Assembly (NCBI GenBank): GCA_030374765.1
Contig: JARGXX010000001.1
Span: 1,116,001-1,180,000 of the forward strand
Direction: 5' to 3'
From: Agarophyton chilense
Taxonomy: Eukaryota > Rhodophyta > Florideophyceae > Gracilariales > Gracilariaceae
Length of the DNA: 64,000 bases
Shown here piece by piece: positions 39,535 to 49,381 of this stretch. The notes under the pieces are model-generated. The model worked only from the letters and a program-made list of their open reading frames with translations, made no database searches and was not told where the DNA came from. The position numbers and the translations under genes were made by a program. Position 1 is the stretch's first letter; each line of letters opens with the position of its first letter.

Positions 39535-41471
39535 AATTGTTTCTATATTTGGCAGGGTTAGCAATCCTACCTCTCTCAAACGAGTATGAGTAAAACCAAT
39601 GAATCCATGCATGAAAAGAAGAAGAGAAATTCATTTGAAGCACATGACAAGAAAGGGAGCTACGCAACCAAGCAATGATAAGACATGGTGTGGGAGCTGG
39701 GAGATGACCGTATGTTGGAGGATGGCAATTCTTTATGGACCGAATGGAATGCTACGAGACACATTTATCGCCAGGTGGGTTGCACTTTGCAACATGTTTT
39801 CTACGATCTCCCGCTCCTGATTCTTAAGCTCCAGGAGATGTTTACCTTGTGACTGACAAGTCAGTGCGGCGTTTGCAAATACGTTTCTATGGGGTGATTA
39901 AGCGATCAATTACTCTTCTGAAGGCTGCCATATTTGTACTGGTTGTAGATTTGCTCTCGTTAATCCTCTATGGTCTTGAGACTAGGGAAGCGGATGCCAC
40001 AATCCTGACCAGCACAGTGAATGTGAACGAATTTCTCCATCTCTGTTAACTATAAACGCGCATCTTTCTCTCATTTCAAGAGGGGGATTTCCTTTAGATG
40101 CTTCTTTTTGCATGTCAGAAGGTTCGATTTACCTGAGAGCTAGCCTCCCTTGTGGTCAAAAACAACCAATATCTTCGATCTTCAGTAGTGTTTCGGTCAG
40201 TATTTATTTCTGTGATATCGGCATACGATATTGTGATGTTGTCCCGAACAAAAATAGTTTTACACGTCAGAGATTTGAATCCAATTCTGGTGTATAATGC
40301 TGTGACGTGTGATGTCTCATGTTTGTTAGAGCTAGAGAGAGCCAAGCAGTACTCGTCTGCTCCCGGGATTGCATATCCTTCCACACCAAGGTTTGATAAC
40401 TAATAATCTCCACAAAAATCTGAGTGATGCATTTTGAAGCATGAAACCGGAATGACGCAGATATGCTTGCATACTAATCTGCCCGTCACAGGACTTGAAT
40501 CCTGGAACTTATGTCATTTCAACGAGGTCTACACAAAGCGGGACATATCTCTAGAGTACCTCGAAAATTTCTCATCCGCTGCAATCCTACAGACGGTTCT
40601 GATGGACTCTGATGGACTATGAAGGACTATGAAAGGACAGACTATGTCGACAAGTTGCATCCACATCGATTCCAACCAATGTTGGCCTCAATCGTGGCTC
40701 GTCAATGTTCAAATCATTTGGGCACTTTCCAGAATTTAACGCGGCGAAAAGTAAGCGCTCCTTGACACTTGACGTGAAACGGCGGATACGCGCCCTGAGA
40801 TAAAGGCCCACAGGAACAGGACTGCTTTCGCGTCTGAGTCAAACGTGAAGCAGTGGACAGATTCTTGACAAATACTCAATCTGCAAGGCTACTTACTGCC
40901 TGCCTACTATCCGTGTAGAATAGGTGTTATTAGCAACGTAATCGTTCCATGGTCGCGAGTGTACTTTCGAGATCCTGGACACTGATTCTTGGGGATACCT
41001 GGACCAAACTGCACAAGAACAGTCGGTTGGGTCCATTGATGATTGATGAGTCCGGTTCATCATGTAAGTAAAAAAATTTGAGTGCTACTGGAGTTCGCAA
41101 CAAGTCTTCCTCGACCACGCGACCTATTTTTGTTCTTACAATGGTTCTTGAGAGAGATAAAATGCAGAGGGCAGCTGCGGGACACGATTCTTTCCACGAA
41201 CTCGGGCGTCATAGATACCTGCAGGTACGGAGACGTGTTCCCTCTCTGTCTCGTCATAGACAATACAAAAAGAGGGATCGATAAATATACGAAGGGTATA
41301 AATTGTCGTGATTCATTCAGCACGCCTTGAGGATGACATCCGAACCTCTTTTGCAGTCGTCCCGGAGCAAGGCTGGCGGAAGCCTTGCCACCGGCTGCAG
41401 CTCCACGCATGTCTCCACCTGAGCACCCGCCAAATGCTTCTGCCGGCACTCGGCTATGGTGAAGGACTGGG
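39535..41471. other. Long gap without a supported gene
   Basis: About 1.9 kb with only short frames. A short direct repeat (GATGGACT and GGACTATGAA units) lies at 40600-40640. I see no transposon ends, RNA gene or convincing exon. Confidence 0.4.
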
Positions 41472-42437
41472 ATGCTCAGCTCTCTAGCTCCAAAAATGAC
41501 GAGAAGAATAACAGCCTCGCATGAGCGTATAATGTTTCCCTCCTGGAATGCTGTCAGCTCGCCTGAAGAAGACGAACAAACACCACGCATTTTTCATCAA
41601 CGCCCCTCAGCATCACAACGTGTATCACGAGTGGCACTACTTCTGGTGCTCATGAGCGCAACTTGGTTCTTTTACAACCGAGTCCGAATCGGAAGCGACG
41701 CAGTGCTGGGGGCCAAGCTATCCCAAGCCGATCTTCGTGCCCTTAATCTGTCCACCCTCCAATCGGTACACGTATCACTGGATAATCCATGGCGGGGAGC
41801 CAGCAGAAGATTGCGTCAGAACTTAATACGATCCATCCCTGGTTGCGGTGGCACTTTTCGCAAGTCTGTCAAACATGGTGATCAAGTGCAGCTCCGATAT
41901 GCTATATGGAAGGACGGCGAAATCATTGACTCGTCATCAAGGAGTGTGAATGTTATTGCGGGAAGCAGACAGATTCCGCTGAAACTGGACTCGTCATTAA
42001 GTGGTCTATGTGCTGGTGAAGCAGTCCGCGTGCACTCAGCAGAGACAAGCACATTGCTCTTCATCGAGAAGGTTGGCAAGCCCTCAGAAAATGAACGTGA
42101 AGAGGAGCTTGACACGCTAGCGCGTAGCATAACAGCGCTACCTGCGCGGCGCGGGCATGACTGCAATTCAGAATGTACTCGAACAGGAATGCAATGTGTC
42201 TCGCATGCCTTGGCGTTAGTGAATAACTGCCCGCGTCTTCGCGAGGCGTTTGGCTGTGAGCAGTGCGAAACGGCAGCGGTGGGCTCCGCCGGCGCTGATA
42301 TGCCGGCATTTGTGGTACGCTCAGCGCCGCGAGGACATGCAAGGGGGGCTTGTTTGGTGTCGCCGCTTGTGGAAATCTCGCGTTGTGACGCACGGTACGC
42401 TCACACACGTCGTCTTTGTGCTTGCGTTCCGCCATGA
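41472..42437 (+). CDS. Type II membrane protein with FKBP-like domain and MGAT5-type Cys-rich tail
   Basis: 321 aa in one exon. Residues 1-50 are cytosolic-like and 51-73 form a signal-anchor (VSRVALLLVLMSATWFFY). Residues of about 130-200 resemble an FKBP-type peptidyl-prolyl isomerase: HGDQVQLRYAIWKDGEIIDS, SRQIPLKLDSSLSGLCAGEA, STLLFIEKV. The loop that forms part of the active site (with the GIPP region) is missing, so activity is doubtful. The C-terminal 95 residues have ten cysteines: HDCNSECTRTGMQC, ALVNNCPRLREAFGCEQC, GACLV, SRCDARYAHTRRLCAC. This spacing matches the conserved C-terminal domain of the Golgi N-acetylglucosaminyltransferase V (MGAT5). I know of no described protein with this combination. 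A Golgi or ER lumenal location is inferred. Confidence 0.7.
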   Translation: MLSSLAPKMTRRITASHERIMFPSWNAVSSPEEDEQTPRIFHQRPSASQRVSRVALLLVLMSATWFFYNRVRIGSDAVLGAKLSQADLRALNLSTLQSVHVSLDNPWRGASRRLRQNLIRSIPGCGGTFRKSVKHGDQVQLRYAIWKDGEIIDSSSRSVNVIAGSRQIPLKLDSSLSGLCAGEAVRVHSAETSTLLFIEKVGKPSENEREEELDTLARSITALPARRGHDCNSECTRTGMQCVSHALALVNNCPRLREAFGCEQCETAAVGSAGADMPAFVVRSAPRGHARGACLVSPLVEISRCDARYAHTRRLCACVPP

Positions 42438-43307
42438 TTATATATCTCATTTGCACTCAAGGCGCGCGTAGAATCGCCCTAGCAATCGTGCTGAGGAACT
42501 CACACATGCTTTGACAGCTCCGAAGCTCACGAAGAGCACCGGGGGTGTCAGAGCATGTGAGAGAGCGCATCAGCTCGACTGCTAGCAAAGCGCATTCTTC
42601 GTCTCTTGATTGCATCATATGTATGGAAGAAGAGAACTACAATGCTTCATTCTCGCTCTCCACCTCGCTAATGCTGTCGAAAATATGTAAACCATGGGAA
42701 TACATTTCCTCCTCTACACAATAGGCACTTAATTACTCAATTAGACAGAAAGGGGGCACTCCGGGCAAGTAACTCAAGAACACGAGACATATGCTGGACA
42801 CTTCGAAGTATGCACATCGTTTTGTCTGTCTTGCAGTGGACTGTCCCAGGAGTTATTGTGCTTTCGTTACACGCTGTGAGATATAAGTATCTCTTCCTTG
42901 AATTTGGTTCACTTTCGACCCAGGAATCTTTGTTGAAACATCTCTAGCACATAAGGGCTTCCTTAGAGCATAGTAAAAAGTGCGATGTCTTCCCTTCATC
43001 TGTCCGAATACATGGTGTAAATACAATCGTTTTGGACGGTTTAGCTTCGAGCTTATTGCTCCTTCTTTCCGAAGAGAAAAGCTTTACGCTTCTGATATCT
43101 CAACGTACTAATCAGGAGCTGAAAAGCGAGAGCTAGCTTCGAGGTGATTCAGAGTTCCCTCTTTCTCTTCAGAATGTACATATTCTCTGATCAGGAAGCT
43201 CTCCTGTCTCCCTCATATCGTTCGTGCCCGTGGTCAAGAAGTAGAAACACAAAACAGAATTCGCCATCCCTGATAATACCAAGACCCACTGAAAAGCATG
43301 GTCATCG
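42438..43307. other. Gap without a supported gene
   Basis: The 3' side of the FKBP-like gene. Only short frames, no repeats of note and no RNA gene were seen. Confidence 0.45.
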
Positions 43308-43571
43308 ATGATGTTACGCTCTAAGGTAGAGACATCTCAACCAAAAATTATTCCAGTCCCGACAACGCTGTGTACTCTAACATATCTTTTGACTGATACT
43401 CTAGTCGTTAATATTACGGGAAACCAACGTCCATTGTCCGAAGCAATGGAACGTAAAATCTGTGTTACCGAACCCCAGGCGTGGACATTTGATAAAGTTG
43501 GCCCTATGTTTTCAATGATAGACGCCAAGTCGTTCAGCACCGGTGCTCAGCATTGGTCGAAAGAAGTCTAG
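43308..43571 (+). CDS. Small hypothetical ORF
   Basis: An 87-codon frame with an ATG whose second half reads like protein (MERKICVTEPQAWTFDKVG, DAKSFSTGAQHWSKEV). It might be a stand-alone small protein or the last exon of a gene whose 5' part I cannot find. No family or domain is recognised, and a chance open frame cannot be excluded. It lies 88 bp from the end of the convergent gene at 43660. Confidence 0.25.
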   Translation: MMLRSKVETSQPKIIPVPTTLCTLTYLLTDTLVVNITGNQRPLSEAMERKICVTEPQAWTFDKVGPMFSMIDAKSFSTGAQHWSKEV

Positions 43572-43659
43572 GGAGATTTGCTTCAATGCAAGTGTAAAGC
43601 TTTGACATCAGCGTGAATATTGCGTAAGAATGGTTCTTTCGAATCTGGATTTCCTACAA

Positions 43660-45552
43660 TTAGGATTTTCTTCGAAAGGACTCAAGCAGTACCCAGGAGG
43701 AGCTGCTATGCTTGACTCCTATAATAGTTATCAGCCGATATGAAAACTGATCTGAAAGTCTTTCGGCTCTAAACGCGATATCATCAACTGTGTTCAATAT
43801 CGTTCCAAGAACAGGCACGGATAGTATACTGGGTTCAGAATGAACGACTGAATAAGCTTCGACATCAATATTAGCAGCCATGGCCTCTTCGGTATTTGCT
43901 CCAATGTCTCCGGAGGCATGTCGAAGCTCAACTTCACTAGACTCGGGAGCAGGAACGGTAGGCCTTGGATCTGATATTTCGGGTGCAAAAGTGCGATATT
44001 TCTTAATATTCTTGCCCATGCTCGCCTTTCGTCTTGGGAAAACGATATTTTCCAGCTTACGAACCGATTTGCTTCGTCGGAAAGCCGCTCTAGCCTCCTG
44101 ATGGATGACGTTATCATTTACAGCCGCTTTCGCTCGAGCAACTCCCGTGGTCGCAATCACAATTGCAGAACATGTTACTGCTGCAGGAAAAGATACTCCA
44201 CTCGTCGCCATTATGAGGACTCCAGCTCCAAGTAACGCGCCTCCCTTTTCAAGCATACGCCCGGGCTTTCGTGTATCAAACATTTCATTTCTTCGGAACT
44301 TGCCCATTGCGCCACTCTTTCTTGCCAAAATATCCAGATTCGTCTTTTCTGGGCCGTCAGGTGAGAGTGATAAGGAGAACTTTGTTTGTTTTGTGCTGCT
44401 TTCGCGTTGAAATTTGATGCCTTTCATTGAGATCATTGACCCTTTCGCTTTATTTGGATTCCTTTTCGCTGATCTTGGAGGGAGCGGGGGCAACTTGTCG
44501 AGAAAGGCGATGCCGGCCCGAATGGCTGGAATAAGGCCTTTCTTTCTCGATGGACTATCTTCTTTTCCTTTAGCACCCCAATGACCAAAAGCTTTCAATC
44601 CCCTATATCCAACCCTTGCAAGCCTTGTACCTCCATGCATCATTATCGGAGATACATGTTCTAGGACACCAAACGTCGTAGTAACGCCTCGGGAGGCAAA
44701 GGTAAGAGTCTGGGTCAATGGTCCGCCGGATTTTCCCCGCAAATAAGCTTTCACATACTCTGCACGCTCACGTCTGCTTTCATTTAGCTCCTGTGCATTT
44801 AACAAGGCTGAGGTTTGCCATTCGAAAGATCTTAGAGGGTTCCATCCCTGTGTGATCATCTGGTCCGTGACACGCTTCGCCGAAGAGAAATCAAGCGCTG
44901 GGATTGCCTTCTGACCGGCTGCGAGCAATGAGGACATAGTGCTTCCGGCAGCAGCAATAATACCCAACATAAAAGACTGCGTAGTCAGTGAGGCACTTTC
45001 CAATGAGCGACCCAACGAACCGCGCATCGCAACGTAGTTTGATGCTATGAATTTACCCAATGCACTCTTAGGACTCCTGGGGGCATTGCTTTTGTTCTCA
45101 CTTCCCAAATAACCGCGAAGTTGAAGAGCATGGTCGTAAGGGCTTGATTCATGATATTGCTCGGGGTGTGCCTGTGATTCTGTACTGGTGGAGTGTTGGG
45201 TGGATACATGGTCATTGGGATAAACCTTCTTTACCTTTATGAACGAACGGAAAAATGAATAAAGGTATTCTAAGTCCGACTTTATGATGTGCAAGCCAAC
45301 AGTTTGTGATATTTGTGCGGAAAGCTCAGCAACTGTGGGCTCGCGTTTCCTTGACCGAAGAGTTGATTTCTCAGGTTTTGCTTGATTCTTTTTCTTCGGA
45401 ATGCGAATTGAAGTCTTTGGGGTGCGCGGTGAGGGAGATGCGCAACATGTTGAGCTCGGAATGTGAAACGACGAAGGGCGGTACAGTGCTGTGTATCGAA
45501 GAGGCGAAGGGTGACAGAATGCATAAGATAATTGGGGAGATACGTGATTCAT
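43660..45552 (-). CDS. Large membrane-associated protein, possibly plastid-targeted, unknown family
   Basis: 630 aa from the ATG at 45552; the frame is open to 45801. The first 65 residues are Ser/Pro/Arg-rich with almost no acidic residues (MNHVSPQLSYAFCHPSPLRY, KTSIRIPKKKNQ), like a transit peptide. A conserved-looking block VAELSAQISQTVGLHIIKSD then DLEYLYSFFRSFIKVKKVY follows. The middle has Gly/Ala-rich amphipathic helices (MLGIIAAAGSTMSSLLAAGQ). The C-terminal third has a hydrophobic pair (KGGALLGAGVLIMATSG, AAVTCSAIVIATTGVARAKA) and an acidic tail. The mix of Gly-rich hydrophobic repeats recalls senescence/spartin-type proteins, but I cannot establish it. No intron. Divergent from the derlin gene. 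Confidence 0.6.
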   Translation of the reverse strand: MNHVSPQLSYAFCHPSPLRYTALYRPSSFHIPSSTCCASPSPRTPKTSIRIPKKKNQAKPEKSTLRSRKREPTVAELSAQISQTVGLHIIKSDLEYLYSFFRSFIKVKKVYPNDHVSTQHSTSTESQAHPEQYHESSPYDHALQLRGYLGSENKSNAPRSPKSALGKFIASNYVAMRGSLGRSLESASLTTQSFMLGIIAAAGSTMSSLLAAGQKAIPALDFSSAKRVTDQMITQGWNPLRSFEWQTSALLNAQELNESRRERAEYVKAYLRGKSGGPLTQTLTFASRGVTTTFGVLEHVSPIMMHGGTRLARVGYRGLKAFGHWGAKGKEDSPSRKKGLIPAIRAGIAFLDKLPPLPPRSAKRNPNKAKGSMISMKGIKFQRESSTKQTKFSLSLSPDGPEKTNLDILARKSGAMGKFRRNEMFDTRKPGRMLEKGGALLGAGVLIMATSGVSFPAAVTCSAIVIATTGVARAKAAVNDNVIHQEARAAFRRSKSVRKLENIVFPRRKASMGKNIKKYRTFAPEISDPRPTVPAPESSEVELRHASGDIGANTEEAMAANIDVEAYSVVHSEPSILSVPVLGTILNTVDDIAFRAERLSDQFSYRLITIIGVKHSSSSWVLLESFRRKS

Positions 45553-46493
45553 CCCATCCCCTTTAATGGGAAACGAAAGCCAAATATTCAAAGCTGGGAA
45601 AAGCGTGGTGTATGCCTCTGACCTGTACGAGTACCCCAAGGGAATGGGCCTGATAGCGAAGCTTCCCAGAAGTTCATCGACATCAAGTAAAGGCAACGTC
45701 GGCAGTTGGGAGGAAGCTATGTGGGCAAGTGACACGATTCCATTACCAGCAAACCCTTGAAATTGAACATGTGCTGTCGCACGGAAGCCTCTCAGCTGCA
45801 AATCGTTCAGACACCCACGGTATTAAGGGTGTCTGGACAAACGCGGCTTGAAAAAGAGCACCAATCATGTCAACTGGTTAGTTCCAAACTTGTGCCGCAC
45901 CAACTGGTCCAGAGGACCATATTGAATGTGCAGCACATGCCCCAGAGAAGACATTCTGGAAACCTTTTCGAAGTATCGGACCAAGATATTTTCCCTTTTG
46001 TCCGTTTTTCGGCACATTATTCGCAGGTGGGAAAGGTAACGGGTTACCGAGGACTACTTCAAGGCTTCTTGGCGTCGTACAGTAGCAATACGTGTACATG
46101 GCCATCCGCAATCAACATCTCGTAAGAACTAGTGTGCCATGTCGGCCTACGCGGCAATCGCCAGCCAAGCTTTCTGGCAACAAGACGTGTTTATCTTGGT
46201 GTTGGTCTCATCTTGATTCCGGACTCTGCGTCTCACCCCGAGGGGTCCTGCCAAACGACTCGAGCCTTGTTGCGAAAACTGCCTTTTGGACCGATACTCG
46301 ATTTACTGCTTCCGCTTCCAGAGCGCTGTTACAAACACCTGGCTGGTTCCTTCATCTCTTCCACGAGCTTTTCGATCTTTGAACCTCAGTTCTGCGCGTT
46401 TCTGTAATCTCGAAGAGGATCTATCTCGAAGAGGATTTGCGTGCTCTGCGCAAGCGTCCTGCGAGCAGACTTCCCGACAGGCTCCTACAAAAA
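45553..46493. other. Divergent intergenic region
   Basis: Promoters and leaders of the unknown membrane protein (minus) and derlin (plus). Several short frames occur on both strands, none with a recognisable product. Confidence 0.45.
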
Positions 46494-47240
46494 ATGTCGC
46501 TTGTTGAAGAATGGTGGAAATCAATCCCTCCGGTCACACGTTCATATATATTTCTATCGGTTCTTACCACTGGTGCAGTGGCTCTTGAAGTAATCACTCC
46601 TCTCAAACTATATCTAAATTGGGTCCTTGTTCTCAAGAAGGCCCACATATGGCGCGTGTTCACCAACTTTCTTTACTTTGGCAACTTCGGGCTAGACTTT
46701 CTTTTCCATATGTTCTTCCTATACCGCTACTCCAAGATGCTTGAAACTAACTCCTTCAGGGGACGGACTGCCGACTTTCTATACATGCTCATATGTGGAG
46801 CCGCGTGGCTTGTGCTCATGTCACCTTTTACTACTATTGACTTTCTCGGACCCAGTCTTACCTTTATGATGGTTTACGTATGGGGCCGGCGTAATTCTAG
46901 GCAGGCTGTGGGCTTCTTGGGCGTTCTTAATTTCCGTGCGCCGTATTTGCCTTGGGTACTGTTATTATTCTCTTTCATCTTGGGTTCATCGCCGTCTATG
47001 GATTTGCTCGGAATTCTGGCAGGACATGTGTACTATTTCATGGCTGATGTGTATCCAACTATGACAGGCATATCCCTCTTGAAGACGCCAAGAATACTCA
47101 AAATGTTGGTGGGCAACGATGACGATTTCGACGATGCTCCTTTCGGAGCGGCACCACAAGAAGCAGGCGCTTTGGGAAATGTACCTCAAGGGGGTGGTTG
47201 GGGGCAGGCGCGTATGTTGGATGGGGGTGCCAATCAATAG
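46494..47240 (+). CDS. Derlin (Der1-like ERAD rhomboid pseudoprotease)
   Basis: Derlins are ER membrane pseudoproteases that help retrotranslocate misfolded proteins to the proteasome. It is 248 aa from the ATG at 46494 (MSLVEEWWKSIPPVTRSYIF), which matches the family start; 19 in-frame codons upstream are probably leader. Motifs are the WR-type VWRVFTNF equivalent IWRVFTNFLYFGNFGLDFLF, RGRTADFLYMLICGAAWLVL, the luminal GPSLTFMMVYVWGRRN and the GxxxG-like ILGSSPSMDLLGILAGHVYY, followed by DVYPTMTG. No rhomboid Ser-His dyad is expected or seen. The C-terminal tail is Gly/Gln-rich and acidic, a possible p97-binding tail, though no clear SHP box is seen. No intron. Confidence 0.93.
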   Translation: MSLVEEWWKSIPPVTRSYIFLSVLTTGAVALEVITPLKLYLNWVLVLKKAHIWRVFTNFLYFGNFGLDFLFHMFFLYRYSKMLETNSFRGRTADFLYMLICGAAWLVLMSPFTTIDFLGPSLTFMMVYVWGRRNSRQAVGFLGVLNFRAPYLPWVLLLFSFILGSSPSMDLLGILAGHVYYFMADVYPTMTGISLLKTPRILKMLVGNDDDFDDAPFGAAPQEAGALGNVPQGGGWGQARMLDGGANQ

Positions 47241-47992
47241 AACCCTTTCCCTGCAACGTTAGTCGTCACCTCCCTGATTTCTACATGTTTCATCCCAACT
47301 TGTTGGCCCTGCATCTAGTTGCAAGGTAAGAGAGTAACTTGGTGTTTGTCATCGATTTCTTCATCATAATCGAACCTTGTACTTTTTCGGCTGGAGAATT
47401 CGCAAATGTTGTGTGGTGTGTTGTACATCCTTTTCCTAACCAGAACTATGACTAAACTTAGATGCGTAACCGCAAAACAAGGGATCCCCTCGGACGATGT
47501 CAAGAGCCATTAGTAGCTCTGTGACAAAAGCGGTAGTGTAGATAGGTGTCGCGAGACTCTTGTTTGGCCCTCTCGCGCGTGTCTCCGGTTTTTGGTTATA
47601 GCATGACAGCTGGCACGGCACATTCTCCTACTGTAGGTTGCCGACCTCATGGAATTTTTCTTGATTTGATCAAATGAAATTGCAGTCTAGCTCTGGTGTG
47701 AACTGGGATGCGGACTCATGGATCATTGAAGTAGAGAAACTTTGTGGTACTTACGTCGTGATCAGCTCTTGCAAGAAGCGGTGAACGTACTTTCAGTAGA
47801 TGGCGGCAACGCGAATGTAAGCGACAACGAAACGTTTGAAGCTTCATTTGGATACTGAGCGTCTACAATAAGCTCGTAGCTCGTAGCGAATCGCATGAGA
47901 AATCAGTTGGGAAAAAAAGCGATTCAACTCAAAAACAGGTCAATCACTAGATATCTACTTTATGATGTAATCAATGAAACCCTAATACTTTG
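47241..47992. other. Gap between convergent genes
   Basis: The 750 bp between the derlin and Ser-rich gene ends has short frames only. I see nothing supportable. Confidence 0.45.
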
Positions 47993-49381
47993 TCACTTGC
48001 ATTGCATTGAGCGAGGCTGTCTTCGTGACAGGTAACTGTTAGAATCGGGAATGCCGAAAAAGCCATCTTCCTCCCGATCCGAAGAAGAGCTAACCGACGA
48101 GCCCTCAGCGGTAACGAAGACGCGAGGGCGGTAACCAGCGAATGAACTCGGTTCTCGCTTGTCTTCTGCATAGTAGGCCAAGCGAGCTCTTGGCGGATGT
48201 ACCAAACAGCTGAGAGATGAAGACTCGCCCCGAGTGCTACTTCCAAGATCCTCAGCGGAGAAACCGCTGAACGATGCGCGGGTGCAAGCTCGCGGTCGGC
48301 GCTGCCTTGCCCTTTGATACAAAGGGCTTGAAGGGAGCGATTTGGTTTGGTCTGGAACAGAGTGGTTTGCCAGAGTGGCAGGGTACGCGGAGACATTTCT
48401 CAAACTGGAACGGCGTTTGAGCTTGAAGGAATCGTACTTCCACGGCCTCGCCTTTCTCGGTGGCTGCTCGGCCGTGGGCAGCGGCTCCTGCGAAAATTTT
48501 TTTTCTCTTCTTGACCGGCGTCTTCCACTGATTAGCTTCCAAAAAGAAGCGCGTTTGCTGCGGTGGGGCTCAGACGCGGGTTTGTGACGAGGTGTGGGGG
48601 AGCGAGTGTTAGCGGGATAAGCGTGCTTGTGGTCGAGATCGAAGGATGGCAGACTGTTTGATGTGGGAGGGGTACAGAATGTGTACGACGTATCTACGTC
48701 TAATGATCGTACAGGGTGCAGAAGCGGTGAAGTGGGTTTGGCCAACGAAGGGAATTCCAAAGTGGTTGGGGAATGTGAATTTGACGGTGTGGAGGGTTGG
48801 GGAGACAGTGAAGGTTGGTATACAGCGGGTAAACATGACTTTGTCTGTAGGGTTGGTTGAGTGGAGCTGAAGCGCAAGTAGGAGGGTGTAGAGGGGGAAC
48901 GACGGGCCAGACGAAGGGGGTGGTGGTGTGTGAGCAGGGTGGATCTGGAGGAAGCTGAGGAGGTGGTGGGTGTGATGGATTTGGAAGCGAGGCTGTTGTC
49001 AGAGTTCGATGCATGTGGAGGAAAAGGGTAGGAGCGTCTGAATGGGTGAGAGCGCGATGCGGTGGGGTTGAATGCAGGGTGTGGATAGGACTTTGTGCGG
49101 GTGCAAAGCGTGTACGAGGAGCGCTTGGCAGATGAGTGGTCGATGAGGGAGTGGTTGACGGGGAGACGGTCGGAATGGATGGAAACATCGCTGTAACGGC
49201 GTTCGGCGCCGTCGTCGGAGGGCTCGGAGTTGATGTCATCGTCGACGTCATCCGCGGGGAGCGGGTGCAAAGCCTCTCGAAGTTGGCGCACATAGAAGGA
49301 TGGAAATGGGGAGAAGAGCGTGGAACTGGAGGGCTCGTCGCAAAAGTTGGCCTCGCGGGTACTGGGAGTGGCGGCGGCCAT
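47993..49381 (-). CDS. Ser/Pro-rich basic protein, unknown
   Basis: 462 aa from the ATG at 49381 (MAAATPSTREANFCDEPSSS); the frame extends to 49603 through a hydrophobic C/T-rich stretch that I take as leader. Nearly the whole protein is low-complexity: Ser, Pro, Thr and His in the first 270 residues, then a basic patch (ASFWKLISGRRRSRREKKF, KARPWKYDSFKLKRRSSLRN) and a Ser-rich tail with acidic DREEDGFFGIPDS. No domain or membrane segment. Many RRxS-like sites suggest a phosphorylated regulatory protein. Competing frames on the plus strand at 48342-48870 are less continuous. It could be real but fast-evolving; function unknown. Confidence 0.5.
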   Translation of the reverse strand: MAAATPSTREANFCDEPSSSTLFSPFPSFYVRQLREALHPLPADDVDDDINSEPSDDGAERRYSDVSIHSDRLPVNHSLIDHSSAKRSSYTLCTRTKSYPHPAFNPTASRSHPFRRSYPFPPHASNSDNSLASKSITPTTSSASSRSTLLTHHHPLRLARRSPSTPSYLRFSSTQPTLQTKSCLPAVYQPSLSPQPSTPSNSHSPTTLEFPSLAKPTSPLLHPVRSLDVDTSYTFCTPPTSNSLPSFDLDHKHAYPANTRSPTPRHKPASEPHRSKRASFWKLISGRRRSRREKKFSQEPLPTAEQPPRKARPWKYDSFKLKRRSSLRNVSAYPATLANHSVPDQTKSLPSSPLYQRARQRRPRACTRASFSGFSAEDLGSSTRGESSSLSCLVHPPRARLAYYAEDKREPSSFAGYRPRVFVTAEGSSVSSSSDREEDGFFGIPDSNSYLSRRQPRSMQCK

